Source: Nissolia schottii (taxonomy: Eukaryota > Streptophyta > Magnoliopsida > Fabales > Fabaceae). From it: a stretch of 64,000 bases of DNA. Under the pieces are notes generated by a model. The model saw nothing but the letters and a program-made list of their open reading frames with translations. It was not told the origin of the DNA and searched no databases. The stretch lies in NCBI GenBank assembly GCA_003254905.1, contig QANU01064947.1:187309-251308 (forward strand), read 5' to 3'. A program made the position numbers and the translations under genes. Each line of letters begins with the position of its first letter. Position 1 is the stretch's first letter. Shown here in pieces: positions 47,474 through 60,400 of this stretch.

Positions 47474-47699
47474 TTCGACAACGCTAACTGTTTCACTCAA
47501 CCACAATACCACAAGACAATGTGAAGCATTTTCCCAGCTCCAAATCATTACCTCGCCGTTGGGGTTTCGGCCCGAATGATGATGGCCTGAAACAGCGTGC
47601 CATTCCTTGCGCGACGGATGGGGCGGCATCTGGAGAGAGGCGCCGCGAGCAGCGGCTGCGTTGGCGGCAGCGGCAACGGCGGCCGTGGCCTCCATGATA

Positions 47700-50600
47700 A
47701 AATTATTTTTTAATTTAATCAAATTCAGGCATGTGTTTATTTAAATATTATTATAAATATTATAATTTCACCCCCTTATTTTATCTTTCTTTTAATTTAG
47801 TCCCAATCTCAATTTTTTAAAATTTAATAATAAAATTTAAATAATAAAAAAGTACATGCATAGAAATATATAATTCAAAGAATATTTTATGAAAAATATG
47901 GCCAAATTTGATTGATCTAACCGAAATAGATATCATACCTTCTTTTTTATAGAGGCACAGAAGTTTTCACCTTTTAAAAAATGTCACAAGATTGTCATGT
48001 GCACGCCAGTACGTCCCACCAACTTGATGACCACAATTCTGTATCCAAAACGCACGATTGAATTTTAAATTCAATGAAATTAAATAGTACAAGGAAATAA
48101 TTAATTATTGGATAATGAAATTAGAGTTAGATATTTAATTTGGTTGAAATATTTTAAATTTTACATCAATTTAGTTTGACAAAATTTTTAATATCAATTA
48201 ATCTTTATATTTTAAAATTGAGAAATATTTTGCATATGATTCAAAATTTATAAACTTCTGTACAACTCACTTTTCATATGGAAAGTGTGTATGTCTGGTT
48301 GGTCAAAAGTTTGTGTATTGTTATTCAAAAGTTTATGCATGCGAACACAAAAAAAAATTTCTTCGTATTGGTTTCCGTTTACGTTTCGTCATATTTTTTG
48401 TTTTTAATTGTTGAAAAATTTGTGCATATGATTTAAAATGTTTGTGCATGGTAGAGAGTGAGTGCATGCTTTTACAGTGTGAGTGGGGAGATAGAAAGAG
48501 ATGGCGACTTTCGCTATTTGATGTGTCACAAGTCTTATTTGATTTAGTTTCATATTTAAAAAAGTTTGTGCATGTATGTTTAAAATGTTTGTGCACTTGA
48601 TGTTACTGTTTAGACCATATATTGATAAGATAGTTGACTGCATTTAAATTGTACACCTAATATTACTCTTTAAAATTTGACATCATTTTACTTTGTGAGC
48701 CAAATCTCATTATGTTTGGCAATTATGAATATATGTGGCTTCAACCCAATCCTACATGGCTTGATGAGGCGTCTTTTCATTTGTCCACATTATTAAAATT
48801 AAAAAATTAAAAAAATTAGAAAAACACAATTTTTTTTTGACGTTCTTCTCTTCCTTAACAATAGTCCACTTTTCATCATTCTTCCTCAATATATATCCGT
48901 AGTAGAGTAGGTGCCTCCATAACCTAATAATGATGATGGCTTTATAGGGGCGGTGCGGGGAGCATGATGGGTGGAGGTGGAGAGCCGCCAGTTTGTTGAG
49001 TTAGATGGAAGTCTTTACTATAGTGGGGAGCACGGTGGATGGAGGTGGAGAGCCGCCAGCTTGTTGAGTTAGACGGACGTTTCTACTATACTGTACTATG
49101 GAGATATCAGAAAGAATAATGAATAATGACTATTGCTAACTAATAGAAGAGTTTCAAAAAAAAAAAATTGTGATTTTTTTAATTTTTTTAAATTTTTGAT
49201 GACCTTAGATTAAAGAAAAGATACCTCATCGAATTACGTAAAATTATATTTAAATTAGGTTTAAAATTATCAAACCTAATGAAATTTGACTCTCAGACTA
49301 AATTAATGTCAAATTAAAAATATCATTACCAAATTAAATATTTACTTATGAAATTATTATTGTCACAATTTTTTAATATTTAACTATTCAATGTCACAAA
49401 GAGGGTCTTCAGTAGTTTGGCAAAGTTTTCATCACCCGAGACTTTACCCGCACATGATCTTGGGTTGGACAGGATTGATGGCACTCTAGTAAACTTGAAC
49501 ATCTAAATTTCTACAAGCACCCTATGATTAATGGATTTAGATCATTTAAAACGAGAATTTAGATAAAAAGTGAGAATTTATACCTTTAAATTAATAAAAT
49601 AAAATTCATATAGAAACTGATTTTAGTTATCTAGAGATATAAACTAATTCTCTTCTTTAAAGTGAAATCATGTTAGCCAGACAATCTTTATCGATAATTA
49701 GGGGTAAAAATAAGTTGAGCTGAATTAGGTTTTGACTTAAATAAGTTTAACCTATTTTTAAATTATTGCCCTGAGCCTGTTATTTGTTATAGGCTTTTTT
49801 TTAGGCTCGACTTGACCTTTTTAAAAGTCTTGTTTTACCCGAAAACCTAATTATACGCCTACTTGAGACAAAGAAAAATAAAAAAAAATTAGATGTTATT
49901 TGTCATTAAAACTAAACATATGATGTATCTAATTAAGTCATTAATAAAAAATAGAGGAAAAACATTTTTTCAGTCATTTATGTTTAACACAAACAATTTT
50001 TTTTATTGATAACACGATCAAAATAAGCATGAAAGAAAATGAATTATATCAATAACTAAAAAAGAATGCTACTCTACAAATATTGAAGTGATTAACAGGA
50101 GAAAGTAAATTAATAGATATTATACAACAACGAAAAAGATGAAGCGATAAATGTTTAGGTTTGAAATGAAGACAAAGAGATGTAAAGTCAAAGAAGAATG
50201 TCTAACTATGTTTCCAAGTGAGTGAGAGAGACGAGAAAAAATAGATTTTGAATATGATTAAACCATATTATAAGATTATGATAGAATTTCTTATAATCAA
50301 TTTTTTTTTTTTTATAAATAAGTAAATCTATGTTGAACTTATGAAACTATTTTAATAGCCTATGACCTAATTTATTTAGGTAAAATATTTAAAAAAATTA
50401 GTTTAACTAACTTATTTATTAAATGTGCTAGACGTAACTAGACTTTAAACAAGCCGAGTCATATGTCCAACCAGACAGCCTAATGTATTTCTACCCCTAC
50501 CCATAATTATAAGTACTGCACTACATTGTTGCAGCACCCCTGGTATGTGGATCCTTAAATTGCAAAAAAAAATAAAATAATGGGCCTCGTAAAACAATAT

Positions 50601-50922
50601 AAATCGGCCCAAACCCAAGCAGCAGCAATTGACTAAAATATACAAAAACAAATAATAGCAAATTTGGGGAAAATAAAATAAAACAGTCCTCTAATTCATT
50701 CATTCTAATTAGTATATATGATTGCTAATATTTCGCCTTGGGAAGCGGTATTTGTCATGTTAGGCTCTCCCCCGTAACACCACAATGAATGAATAAATAA
50801 AATACCAATTCTCTGTCTTTTGGCATTTCATCTTCCCAGACTCTGATTGATTCCGCGTATAGATAAAGATCTCTCTCAAAAAAGAGTCTCCCCCTTACGC
50901 ACTTCCTTCCTTCCATCCAAAA
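47700..50922. other. Intergenic region, no gene recognised
   Basis: AT-rich. Includes a loose repetition of TTTGTGCAT..TTTAAAATG words at 48415-48600 and a tandem duplication at 48957-49090. The last 150 bp are the promoter and leader of the small C2 gene, with a pyrimidine-rich leader (CTTCCTTCCTTCC). Confidence 0.5.
48957..49090. repeat. Tandem duplication of about 65 bp
   Basis: GGGGAGCATGATGGGTGGAGG... and GGGGAGCACGGTGGATGGAGG... are followed in both copies by TGGAGAGCCGCCAG, TTGTTGAGTTAGA and CTACTATA. Copies at 48957-49022 and 49024-49090 differ at a few sites. Confidence 0.85.
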
Positions 50923-52559
50923 ATGCCTCGTGGAAGCCTTGAAGTCCTTCTTGTTAGTGCCAAGGGCCTTGAGAATACTGATTACCTTTGTAAGTTCTTA
51001 TATTTATTTATTTATTTCATATGATTCAATTGGATCATTGATTGATTCTTTTATTATTTATTTCTCTCAATATTTGAATTTGTTACCTTGGTTTATACAT
51101 ATTTATACAATATGATGTGATATGATTTAATTTGATGGAGTAGGTAACATGGACCCTTATGTGATCCTCACGTGCCGTACTCAGGAGCAGAAAAGTAGTG
51201 TTGCATCAAGTATATTACTTAAATCTCTTCTTAATTTATCTTGATCTATATAAGCACGGTTACTTAATAGGATTATGAATTGATTCAACTGAACACTTTG
51301 TTAGTTTCCTAAAATTAAAGCGTTACCATTTGTGTTCATTTTATTTAGATTTAGGACAACATATTATTATATTGTGATTGTGAATGCAGGTCAAGGAAGT
51401 GAACCAGAGTGGAATGAGAATTTTGTATTCACAGTGTCTGAAGGTGTTTCCGAACTCACATTGAAGATCTTTGACAGTGACACCGGATCGGCTCATGATG
51501 TTGTTGGAGAAGCCACGTGAGTATAGTCTTTCTTCTTCTCCCTTCCATAATTTTTTTTTGGATGTTTCTCGTCGATTATCTAAAAGCCCTTATTTTATAT
51601 GCATATACTCTGTTTGTTTGGTGAAACAAGACAGTTGTTATTTATATTCTGTTTCTATTCATTTTAGTAATTTGAAAAGTATTCCATAGAATGAAGCAAA
51701 AAGTGTTAGATTATAAATGCACTAAGGTTTGATCATTATGTGCTTATGAGATTTTTTTTTTTTTGGTATCATTTGAAATTACTTATGGTTGGTGACTCGT
51801 TTGGTTCTTGACTCATCTATACAATAAATAAAGAAAATTGTTTTCTTTGGTGTTCAACTTTAATTTCCTTATTTACCTTATATAATTTATCTAATATGTA
51901 CAATCTCACATGTTAGGTAATTTTTCTCGATTTATGAGTCACTTCTTCATTCCCCACTTTTTGCAATAAGTTTTTCTCTTTCCCCATTACATAGCTAAGA
52001 GAAAAATTACTTTCTGTCTTTCAATAATAATTCATCCTTTTTACGTTGCTATGTTCAATAGTCACAAGTAGATCAATAGAAATTGGAATACAAATTATTG
52101 ATAATAGACATATATATAAATAAATTCGGTTCCTCAGTTTGGTAATCCTTTTACAGCATTCCTCTGGAGTCGTTGTTTATTGAAGGAAGCATCCCATCCA
52201 CAGCACACAATGTAGTGAAGGATGGCCAATATTGTGGAGAGATTAGAGTTGGCCTCAGTTTTAGGCCCGAGGTATTCTGTTTTACCTTGTCTTTTTTATT
52301 TTGTTTTATAGCCACTTTTAATAATGAAATACTAAAAATGTTTGTGTATAGATGTGTGCCTTTTGTTTCCTTATTGATCTCCTTAGCATGGAAAGGTCTT
52401 GCATCAAAAATTGTAATCTATTTCATTTGAAGCCACTTCACCTCTTTCTTTTCAGACTAGTAATGAAAGTTTTCAATCTGGTCTTTGCGTTTCTTAATAC
52501 AGGACCGCAGCGAACAATCAGAAGAAAGTGTTGGTGGATGGAAGGAGTCTGCTTACTGA
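50923..52559 (+). CDS. Small single-C2-domain protein, elicitor-responsive type
   Basis: Five exons joining in frame: 50923-50989, 51144-51209, 51390-51516, 52157-52271, 52503-52559; 432 bp, 143 residues. It opens MPRGSLEVLLVSAKGLENTD, the first strand of a C2 domain that fills residues about 4-125. Calcium-binding aspartates are in place: Asp in LENTDYL, Asp in NMDPYV, and the DSDTGSAHD loop. A short acidic tail (DRSEQSEESVGGW) follows. Length and sequence match the rice elicitor-responsive protein 3 group (ERG3-like), small soluble proteins that move to the plasma membrane by binding calcium and phospholipid during defence signalling. All introns are GT-AG. The ATG at 50923 is the first in the leader. 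Family is sure; physiological role is inferred from homologues. Confidence 0.93.
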
Positions 52560-54466
52560 ACCGGCCTTAGTATCTTTGTCCAACGTTAACATCATTCTTT
52601 TATGATTCTGAGTACTAGTACTGCATATGGATATTGACATTATAAAGTGGATCTTCTCGTATAAACTTTTTCATAAGGCAAGATTTTGTTAAATCTCTAA
52701 CTATTAATTTTTTTATTCACTTTGTCATATATAAGTCTCATCATCTCAATTAATAGCAAAAGATTAAACATCATCTTGTCATGTGAAAAATTCATATAAA
52801 ATGATCCATTTTTAATGTTACTTTACTATCAAAAACCTCACTTCTCTTTTTCTCGTGAGAGTATAACTTTTATTTTACCATTGCTTTCTTTTCAGTTGAT
52901 TAAAATTAATACCATGCACACCAAAAGCCTAAACAAATAGATGGTAGAAATGAAAGTTAGAGTCGGTTCACTAATTATCGTGAAAAGAGGGAAAAATGGA
53001 ATTTAGATAGTTTATCTTATCATTTTGTGTGGGTGTAAAATATGAGAAAAATGAAATTAAGGGCTTATAATATATTTTAATAATTTTATCATTTTGAAAG
53101 ATAATTAAATATAACTAATATATTCATAATATTACTATAAAATTAATATTTTAATAGCGATAAAAGAGTAAATTATATTAAAATACAATTAAAAATCCTC
53201 CAATTTGAAAAAAAAAACATAAAATAGAGGCTTTAAGGAGTTTTTAGAAGATTAATAAAACCCTCCAAAGTCCTTTTCTATTAAAAACTAAAACTTACAA
53301 AGATAAAGCATCATAAATCTTCCTTTTCCCTCCATTCCCATTCTAAAACAAACTCATGAATACCCATAGCAACATAAAATAGATTTTAATCCGCATAGAG
53401 GAAAGCGAATACTAAAATGATAGAAATAAAACAGTCATGTTAAAATAATTGCTATGCCGATTCTGATGGGATGCTTCTCTCCATTAGATGTGATTTGGTC
53501 ACTGATCAAAATGCAAAAATCGTGCTCATAAAATTTGTTTGGTTGCATCATGTCATTTATGTCAAAGAGGAATAATACACGTATAATAAAATATGAACAA
53601 CGATCATACAACTCTTTCACAAAAACATGAATCCCACAATGTTCACATTTTTCTCCATGATAGGACCCATTTTTTTGTGAAAGAGTTGTATAATTATTGT
53701 TCATATTTTGTTATACAGGTAACATTCTTGTATGTCAAAAGACCTGTATGTCTCACCAATGTATTAATTTTGACGCACTAATCTTGAATTTGCATTTATT
53801 CCATATGATATTTCGGAAATGCTCGGCGTTGCATTTGACTGATATGGTGAGTGAGGATCGCCTCTAAAGGCTATATCGAGACAAATAGCATAAATAGTAC
53901 GATGATCGACGCTAGTAACTTCCATGGCTTGGAAAAGGAAAAGCAATAAAGACTTGGGTTGTTCCACAAATGAGAAATTCAACAATCATATACTTGATCA
54001 TGCAATCAATGACTTCATCCTAAAGAATTACATAGCACTATAATTCTGCAAATAATTTTGTAAAATACGAAAGATACATAAGACAGAATACTGGCATGCA
54101 TTCAGTATATGAAACATGCATGGCCAGCAAAAATAGAACCATTTGTCTACTGTTACACTAAATTACATACTGGAATTTTGGAGACAGGCAGATAATTCCT
54201 AATTCTAATTCCTAAAGAAAATTTAAATTCAGCAACATGAACATTTCTTGAAGAAATGAATTGTAAGCTTATGCCCTATTATAGCATTTCCCAGGGCAAA
54301 AAAAGAAGGAAAAAAACCTACTACTACTCGAACAAAATAAGAACTGATACAACAGTTAGACGGCGTACAAAGGATGACATTGTAACAAAAAGTTAGATGG
54401 CGCAGCACCTAAACCTTCTCCACAGGCGATGTAAAGCACTAAGCTAGGCCTTATGTTCAGAATTAT
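52560..54466. other. Intergenic region, no gene recognised
   Basis: AT-rich. A partly palindromic or duplicated stretch occurs at 53560-53720: ACTCTTTCACAAAAACATGA and, inverted, TTTTTTTGTGAAAGAGTTGT (loop of about 60 bp). The right end is the likely 3' untranslated region of the MBD gene on the minus strand. Confidence 0.5.
53585..53715. repeat. Imperfect inverted repeat
   Basis: The left arm, from 53594, reads ATGAACAACGATCATACAAC followed by TCTTTCACAAAAA; the right arm, to 53708, reads TTTTTGTGAAAGA followed by GTTGTATAATTATTGTTCAT. The arms are 30-35 bp, the loop about 45 bp. It could fold as a hairpin or be a small MITE remnant. Confidence 0.65.
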
Positions 54467-57400
54467 TCACAAATGTGGCGCATCATGACAATGATTTTTC
54501 TGTCTACAAAGCACAATCAGAGGTCAGTAGTACTTATCCGGAGGCTAGAAAATGGCAACAAATTCTTTACTAGTTTACCTTTGAGAATTCTTGTTGCACT
54601 GAGAATATTGATTTTGGGGAGCAAATTCGGGACAACTTTGCAGGCTCGGTTTTTCCAAGGGTTGGAACGGAAAGCTCCTTGATGACTGCTGCCCTGGCAT
54701 GGAATTCACATCTATATCATAGTAAAATGGGTTATCCCTTTCAGAAAAGCTGGAAGATCCAAAATCCGGCAACATTGAGCCCCCATCCCTCCGGTCATGA
54801 CAGTTAACAGGTTGCTGGAAACATCCTGGAATTGCAAAACTTTCTTCTACTGGTATCACACCTGTAAGAGTCTTAAATGCAAATTCTAGGCATGGATCAG
54901 ACCAAGAATTCATAAACGAAGCACAAAACTGTGACTCAGAATGATCGCGGTTCATAGTTTCAGTTTCAAGTGGTGCTTGCTTCGTTATAATAGATTCACC
55001 CTGACGAACCTGCCTGTTTTCCAATACTGGCTCTTCGTGTATTAATGTGTTCACATTTCTAGGATGATGAATAAGTTGTGCTTCATTTCCAGCATCGACA
55101 TGTATAGGTTCTCCATCTAAATTCCTTGTAACACAGCTTTCATCACCATAAGATTGTCTAAATGTAATTTTAGTAGCATTCTCATAACATGTGGAGCTGG
55201 TCCTCAACTCAAGTTGCCTCAGGAGTGGTTCTGCATGCTGGGTAACCATACTATACTCTTTCTTGTTCTGGGATTGGTTTGAGTTATCTTTAGCTTCTTC
55301 ACCGATGCTCGGCACAACACTCCCCTGCAATTCCTTATTTGGAGGGTCATTAAGATCAGGAGTTACACCAGGCAACATGTTCGTGGCAGCATCGAATGGC
55401 AATGCACCAGTGAGAGTCTTGAATGCAAAGTCTAGGCATGGGTCTGACCAAGAGTCCCCAAACGTCATGGGGAGCTGGGGCTCTGATCTCTCATCACCAA
55501 GATTTTGAGCTTCAACTTTCTGCAATTGCTCCTTGAGAACGGTTTGGGAATCATATGACTTGTCACTCTTGTTTGATGATTCTCCTTGAACTTCTGTTTT
55601 CTGCCATTGTTCCTTTGGAATGGTTAGGGCATCATATAAATTGCCACTCTCGTGTGATGATTCTCCCAGTACTTCCGTTTTCTGCAATTGTTCCATGGGA
55701 ATGGTTTGGGCATCATATGACTTGTCACTCTTGTTTGACGACTCTCCTAGTATTTCTGTTTTCTGCAATTGTTCCTTGGGAATCGTTTGGGCATCACATG
55801 ACTTGTCACTCTTGTTTGAAGATTCTCCTAGTACTTCTGTTTTCAAACTGTGAGATGCTTGACACTCAAGCTTGGTATCATCCACAATGTCAAGATGGTC
55901 AGATGCTCCATTACTTGAAATTTCAGTTGCAGTTGCAATTGGTTCTTCTTTGCATGTTTTTTTAGTGGCATATTCAAGGGCTCTGTCGGAAGGCTTACTC
56001 TCAGGTTCAAGGCCAGCAAGTCGCTTTGATACCCGCATAGGAGCTTTGAGCTCTTTCTTGTTGGATTTATTTGAACGTGATTGTGGGTTTTTGCCCCTGC
56101 TTCTTCCTGTAACACTGTCTACCAATTTAATTTTAATATCGGTTTGAGGGGCTGTAGTAGGTCCAGTATCAATTGAATTCTCAACTGGTAATACACTCGT
56201 CAGGGTATTAATTGCATTTTCCAAGCTTGGGTCAGACCAAGAGTAGTGGAATGCAAAGGACATCTGAGGTTCTGATTTCCCATCATCCTTTTCTTCACCT
56301 TCAAGTTTCTCCTCATGATTATCTGTAACATGCGGGGTTTTAGAAGACTTTTGTCTTTTATTTGCCGACTCTCCATTTATTGGTGCATGATCTACAAGTG
56401 CTGTAGCTGGCCCACCCTCATTTTGCAGCAACTCTGTATTGAACTCATCTCTAGACTCTTTGCTTTCATATTTGGGGGTCTTTTCCAAGGAGATGGAGTT
56501 GTTCAGTAGCTCATGATCAAATCCAGCTAGTTGTTTCGAAGCCCGGCTAGGAATGTGGTGCTCCCTCCCATCACTGAATTTGTTTGAGTATGTATGAATA
56601 TCTGGCTTCTTGTCACCTATTCTGTCTGTTTCTAGCTTATTTGGTTGCTGTTCAGCATTAGCTTGGTCTTCAGAAAGAGTATTGCTTGTGTTTATTTCCT
56701 CTTGTTGGTTTTTATGTGCATGATCAATTTCTGGGACACCACAGAAATGATGGGATGATTTATTTTCCAAATCAACATCTACAGTGGTTCTACTTTTCCT
56801 CAAGTTTCTCTTTGGAACTTGAGTAGTCTGTTCATTGATCACAGAGTTGGCCAACTGGACAGGTTCAATCCCAGCAAGACGTGGTGAAGACCGGCAACGC
56901 ACATTGAACTCCTTCTTTTTGGATATTCTAGGGTTACTGTGATTCTTTTCATTAGCATTCTTCATCATGTTCTCAACATGCTCCTTCTCGTGGATATCAC
57001 CATTTTTTCTACCTGGATCAGATATTTTCTTCATTTCAGAAAGGTTCTCAGCCCCATCCTCTAGTGAATGCATATTTACAACAGATTCTGTGGGAACAAG
57101 AGCAACCATCATCCCAGATTGCACGCTCAGATCTCGTCCTTTTCTTGAGCTGTGAGCATCTGGCAGTTCTAAGCAGCTAAATAATTCTTCGCCTGCTGTA
57201 GAAAGTTATACATAGAAATGTGTTTCAGATGTAAATGACATATTCTTGATCCCTATTAGCTGTATGAACTTGAACAATTGATCAACCAATCCCAATTATA
57301 TTCATTCATGACTTCTTACCTGCAAAATGCTGTTGTTCGGGTGTAGACTGCTTCAGTTTCTGTCTTTTGGTGGCAGATGATGGCTAGATTCAACAAAAGC

Positions 57401-60400
57401 ACAGAAAGAATTATAAAATTACTCTCAACTTGATTTCGAACATGCAAAACATAAATTAACTGGAAGACCTACATTATATAGCATGCTTGGGTTTAGACAT
57501 ATAATGCAAATGGAAATCTTTGGTAGATACTACATAAGTAGGCAAATCTTCATAAAAGTAAAAGTCATCATCAACCAATATTACAGACGAAACTTGTCAA
57601 TAAAAATATTAACATGCTTGAATTTTTCCAGCAGTCCCAAGTCTGACATGATTGAAGAATCCCTAGATTCTTTTAATCTTTTAACAGTTTAGAGTTAGAA
57701 CCAATAGGACATGGGAATACTCATAAAAGCAACAACAGTAAGATGGTACTCATACTGATTAGCAAAAGAGCCTTACAGTTAACTTGTCTTCATCCTGGAT
57801 TTGTCTTCTACTAGGTTTAAACGCACACGTACCAATATCTCCTGAAGCAAGATACCGCTGTACATCCTTCTTGGAACGGAATACATATCCATTCACTGGA
57901 TCTTTATAAAACTGTCGGAAGTAGAACCCAATCAAAATTTATATAAGCAATAAGCAACAAACTTTTGGAAAACTGTACATACAGCATATTACACAATAAA
58001 CCACATTGGGGATCTTTTGCAACCGATCAGTTCAAGTGCGAAAAGCCAATTAAAAAACAACCCTAAATCCTATATAATAATAATCTATACCATTATCTAA
58101 TGAGGATTCCAAAAATAAATACCTTTTCGTCTCTCGCAATTAGAATGAAGTTTTGTTTCAAGTCCGGACTTAATATAGTGAATGTTTTATATTAAACGAA
58201 TTAAATTTTGTGTTCAGCAGTATATTTAACTGTCATCCCACTACTTCCACTTACACCCACTTTTCATACCCACTATCCACACTTATAGTCACAATTCACC
58301 CCATACTTGACACGCACGGAGCGCCTGTCAAGGTACACTTAATAATAATAGAGCTCCTTTTGGGCTGAGAGGACAACAAAGCATGAACCTCCAGCTAGCA
58401 TCAAATGAAAAATTTAACAAAGCATGAACCTACCCTAAACGTTGAATGAAATCTCATACCGGATCTTTCCTAATGCCATTGCTGTTCTGTCTAATCTTTA
58501 CTTCTTTTATCCATCCAGGCGGTAAATCCTCTGCAACGGACTTCTCGATCACAACCTAAAACACACCAAAACTACAAAAATTATACATCGCAAAACAAAT
58601 TTACAAAGATAACTCATGACTTCTGAGTTCTAACAATATTCATTTCACAAAATAGAGGCCCATTCAGTAGTTAATACCACGAAACTTATTATATTATCTT
58701 TCTAAGCTTTCTGTAACTACCAAAAAAAAGTGCATATGCATTAAATGGCACCAATTGCACAAAATCCAAGTAAACAAGAGTCACAACATGTAAAAAGATT
58801 TACGCAACCTGAGTGGCAAAGGAAAACCAGGGGGGTTAAAAGTCCTACAATCCATAGCATCCAGCAAAAGAAACATGATCCAACATGGTATATGAGATGC
58901 ACAGTGAAAAAAAAAAAACATATTTACAAGGCCTTAAGCTGACACAGCCATTCCAATAACAGAACAGCTCTTTAATTACGGGTTCTACATTCTTACATGG
59001 TTTAATCAATAACTTTTCTTTATTATGGTAATAGGGTTGCATTTCCAGGTTAATTATCACGTCCTGGTCCTTTGTGCACATAACAAAGTGCAAACAGATT
59101 AAACAAAACTTCAGCCATTAATTGTACTTTGACTCTGGCTTCATATGTCACGGATAGTTCTAACTATGAAAATGATCAATCGTTCATCTCACAACAGCAT
59201 AATGGATGACGATAAAAAAAAAAAGAATTTGTTAATTTGATGGTAAAATTCATAACTACTAACCGACAACAACGAATAAAGAAGATTACAGATACAGAGA
59301 TACGAACATTGCTTGGAGACTGAATGTTAGGGCGTTTCTTCTCCTTTTTAGGGGTGCAGCTGTTGTCCTTTACAGTTTCACGAGACTGTGTGCTAGGGAA
59401 TTTCTTCACCTCTCCCGGAGTGCAACTGCTGTCCTTTACTGTTTCAAGAGACTGCAAGTTAGGGCATTTCTTCTCCTTCTTGGGAGTGCAGCTGATGTCC
59501 TTTACAGTTTCAAGAGACCGCATGTTAGGGCATTTCTTCTCCTCCTTGGGAGAGCAGCTGTTGTCCTTTCTAGTTTCAAGAGACTGCGTGTTAGGGCATT
59601 TCTTCTCCTCCTTGGGAATGCGGCCATTGTCCTTAGTTTCAAGAGACTCTGTGTTAGAACATTTCTTCTCCTTCCCGCGAACGCAGCCGTTGTCCTTTGT
59701 AGTTTCAAGATATCGTAATACCTCTGGTTTGGAGTAGAATTTGTATCCATTCAATGGATCAATGTAACACTACAACATGAAAGCAGTATTTTAGCATGTG
59801 ATAAGTTGCATTACTGATGTTGACAAATACATAACACATTCATTCAGATATTTTGCAAGTAATTTTTACTATTTTCTTTTAAAAAATAATTATAGACAGG
59901 AATAGAATAAGTACAAAATAAAGGGTAAACTGATTATGTAATTAATCTGCCTGAAAATTAATTGTATGTCCAACAACAGAGCTAGAGAAAATAAAATACC
60001 ACCAAGAACGTGCACAGAATCACATGTTCACATCAACTTTAGAGTTTAGCTTTAACAATGAATATAAGCATCACAGATAATTTGAATACGATAATGCAGC
60101 ACACCAATTTAGGGCAACTGACTTACAAGCCATACACATATGACATAACATATGGAGAACATGCTTAAGAATCAGAGATAAGAATTTCTTCTACTTCTGA
60201 CAATTGTACATAAAACTTATTCAACATTCAAGGCCAGAATCCTGAGACCTGTGTAAGTTGTAGAGTTAGTGGCAATGTTTACCTCCTGACTAACAACAGC
60301 CAAGGTTTAAAGAATAACAAGACCTTTCTACAGGAAACATAGAATGATAGAAACAAAAAGAAAGAAGGCAGTCTAGAAGTGGCTAATTGTCTACAATAAT

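Larger units (their letters stand above)
45152..47478 (-). mobile_element. Short non-autonomous LTR retrotransposon (Ty3/gypsy-type gag-protease)
   Basis: A fossil element, 45157-47473 (2317 bp), with 5-bp target duplication TTCGA on both sides (45152-45156, 47474-47478). LTRs of 212 bp (45157-45368 and 47262-47473) begin TG and end CA; they differ at 3 sites (about 1.4%), roughly half to one million years at usual plant rates. It is read on the minus strand. Next to the right LTR is a primer-binding site close to initiator Met tRNA (TGGTATC..AGAGC); beside the left LTR is a polypurine tract (AAGGGGGGATA). The interior encodes a gag-like region (right half) and a retropepsin-like region with a DTGS motif (left half) and ends near where reverse transcriptase would begin. 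Reverse transcriptase, RNase H and integrase are absent. The reading frame appears broken about once. Confidence 0.93.
44404..47695 (-). pseudogene. 5' part of a coiled-coil (FIP2-like) gene, interrupted by a retrotransposon
   Basis: Exon 1, 47695-47552, encodes 48 residues: an Ala-rich start, then SLQMPPHPSRKEWHAVS and NPNGE, followed by a GT donor. Exon 2, 44620-44566, reads ELENAKVGQSDDR and then TIYE after a one-base frame slip. Exon 3, 44478-44404, reads PLDVDFCSLTVDGTLENDIE between good AG and GT borders. This order (SRKEWRAVS, KLGQSDERTIYE, PLDVDFCSITVDG) is the start of a plant coiled-coil family that I associate with FRIGIDA-INTERACTING PROTEIN 2; the name is uncertain. The long coiled-coil exons that should follow are missing, replaced by MADS exons. 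The first intron (2931 bp, about 609 bp without the insert) holds the LTR retrotransposon. Frame slip and missing end make it a pseudogene. Confidence 0.7.

Noticed and set aside
59324-59737. Long open frame on plus across the MBD repeats
   Set aside because: It is the antisense shadow of the in-frame 66-bp coding repeats.
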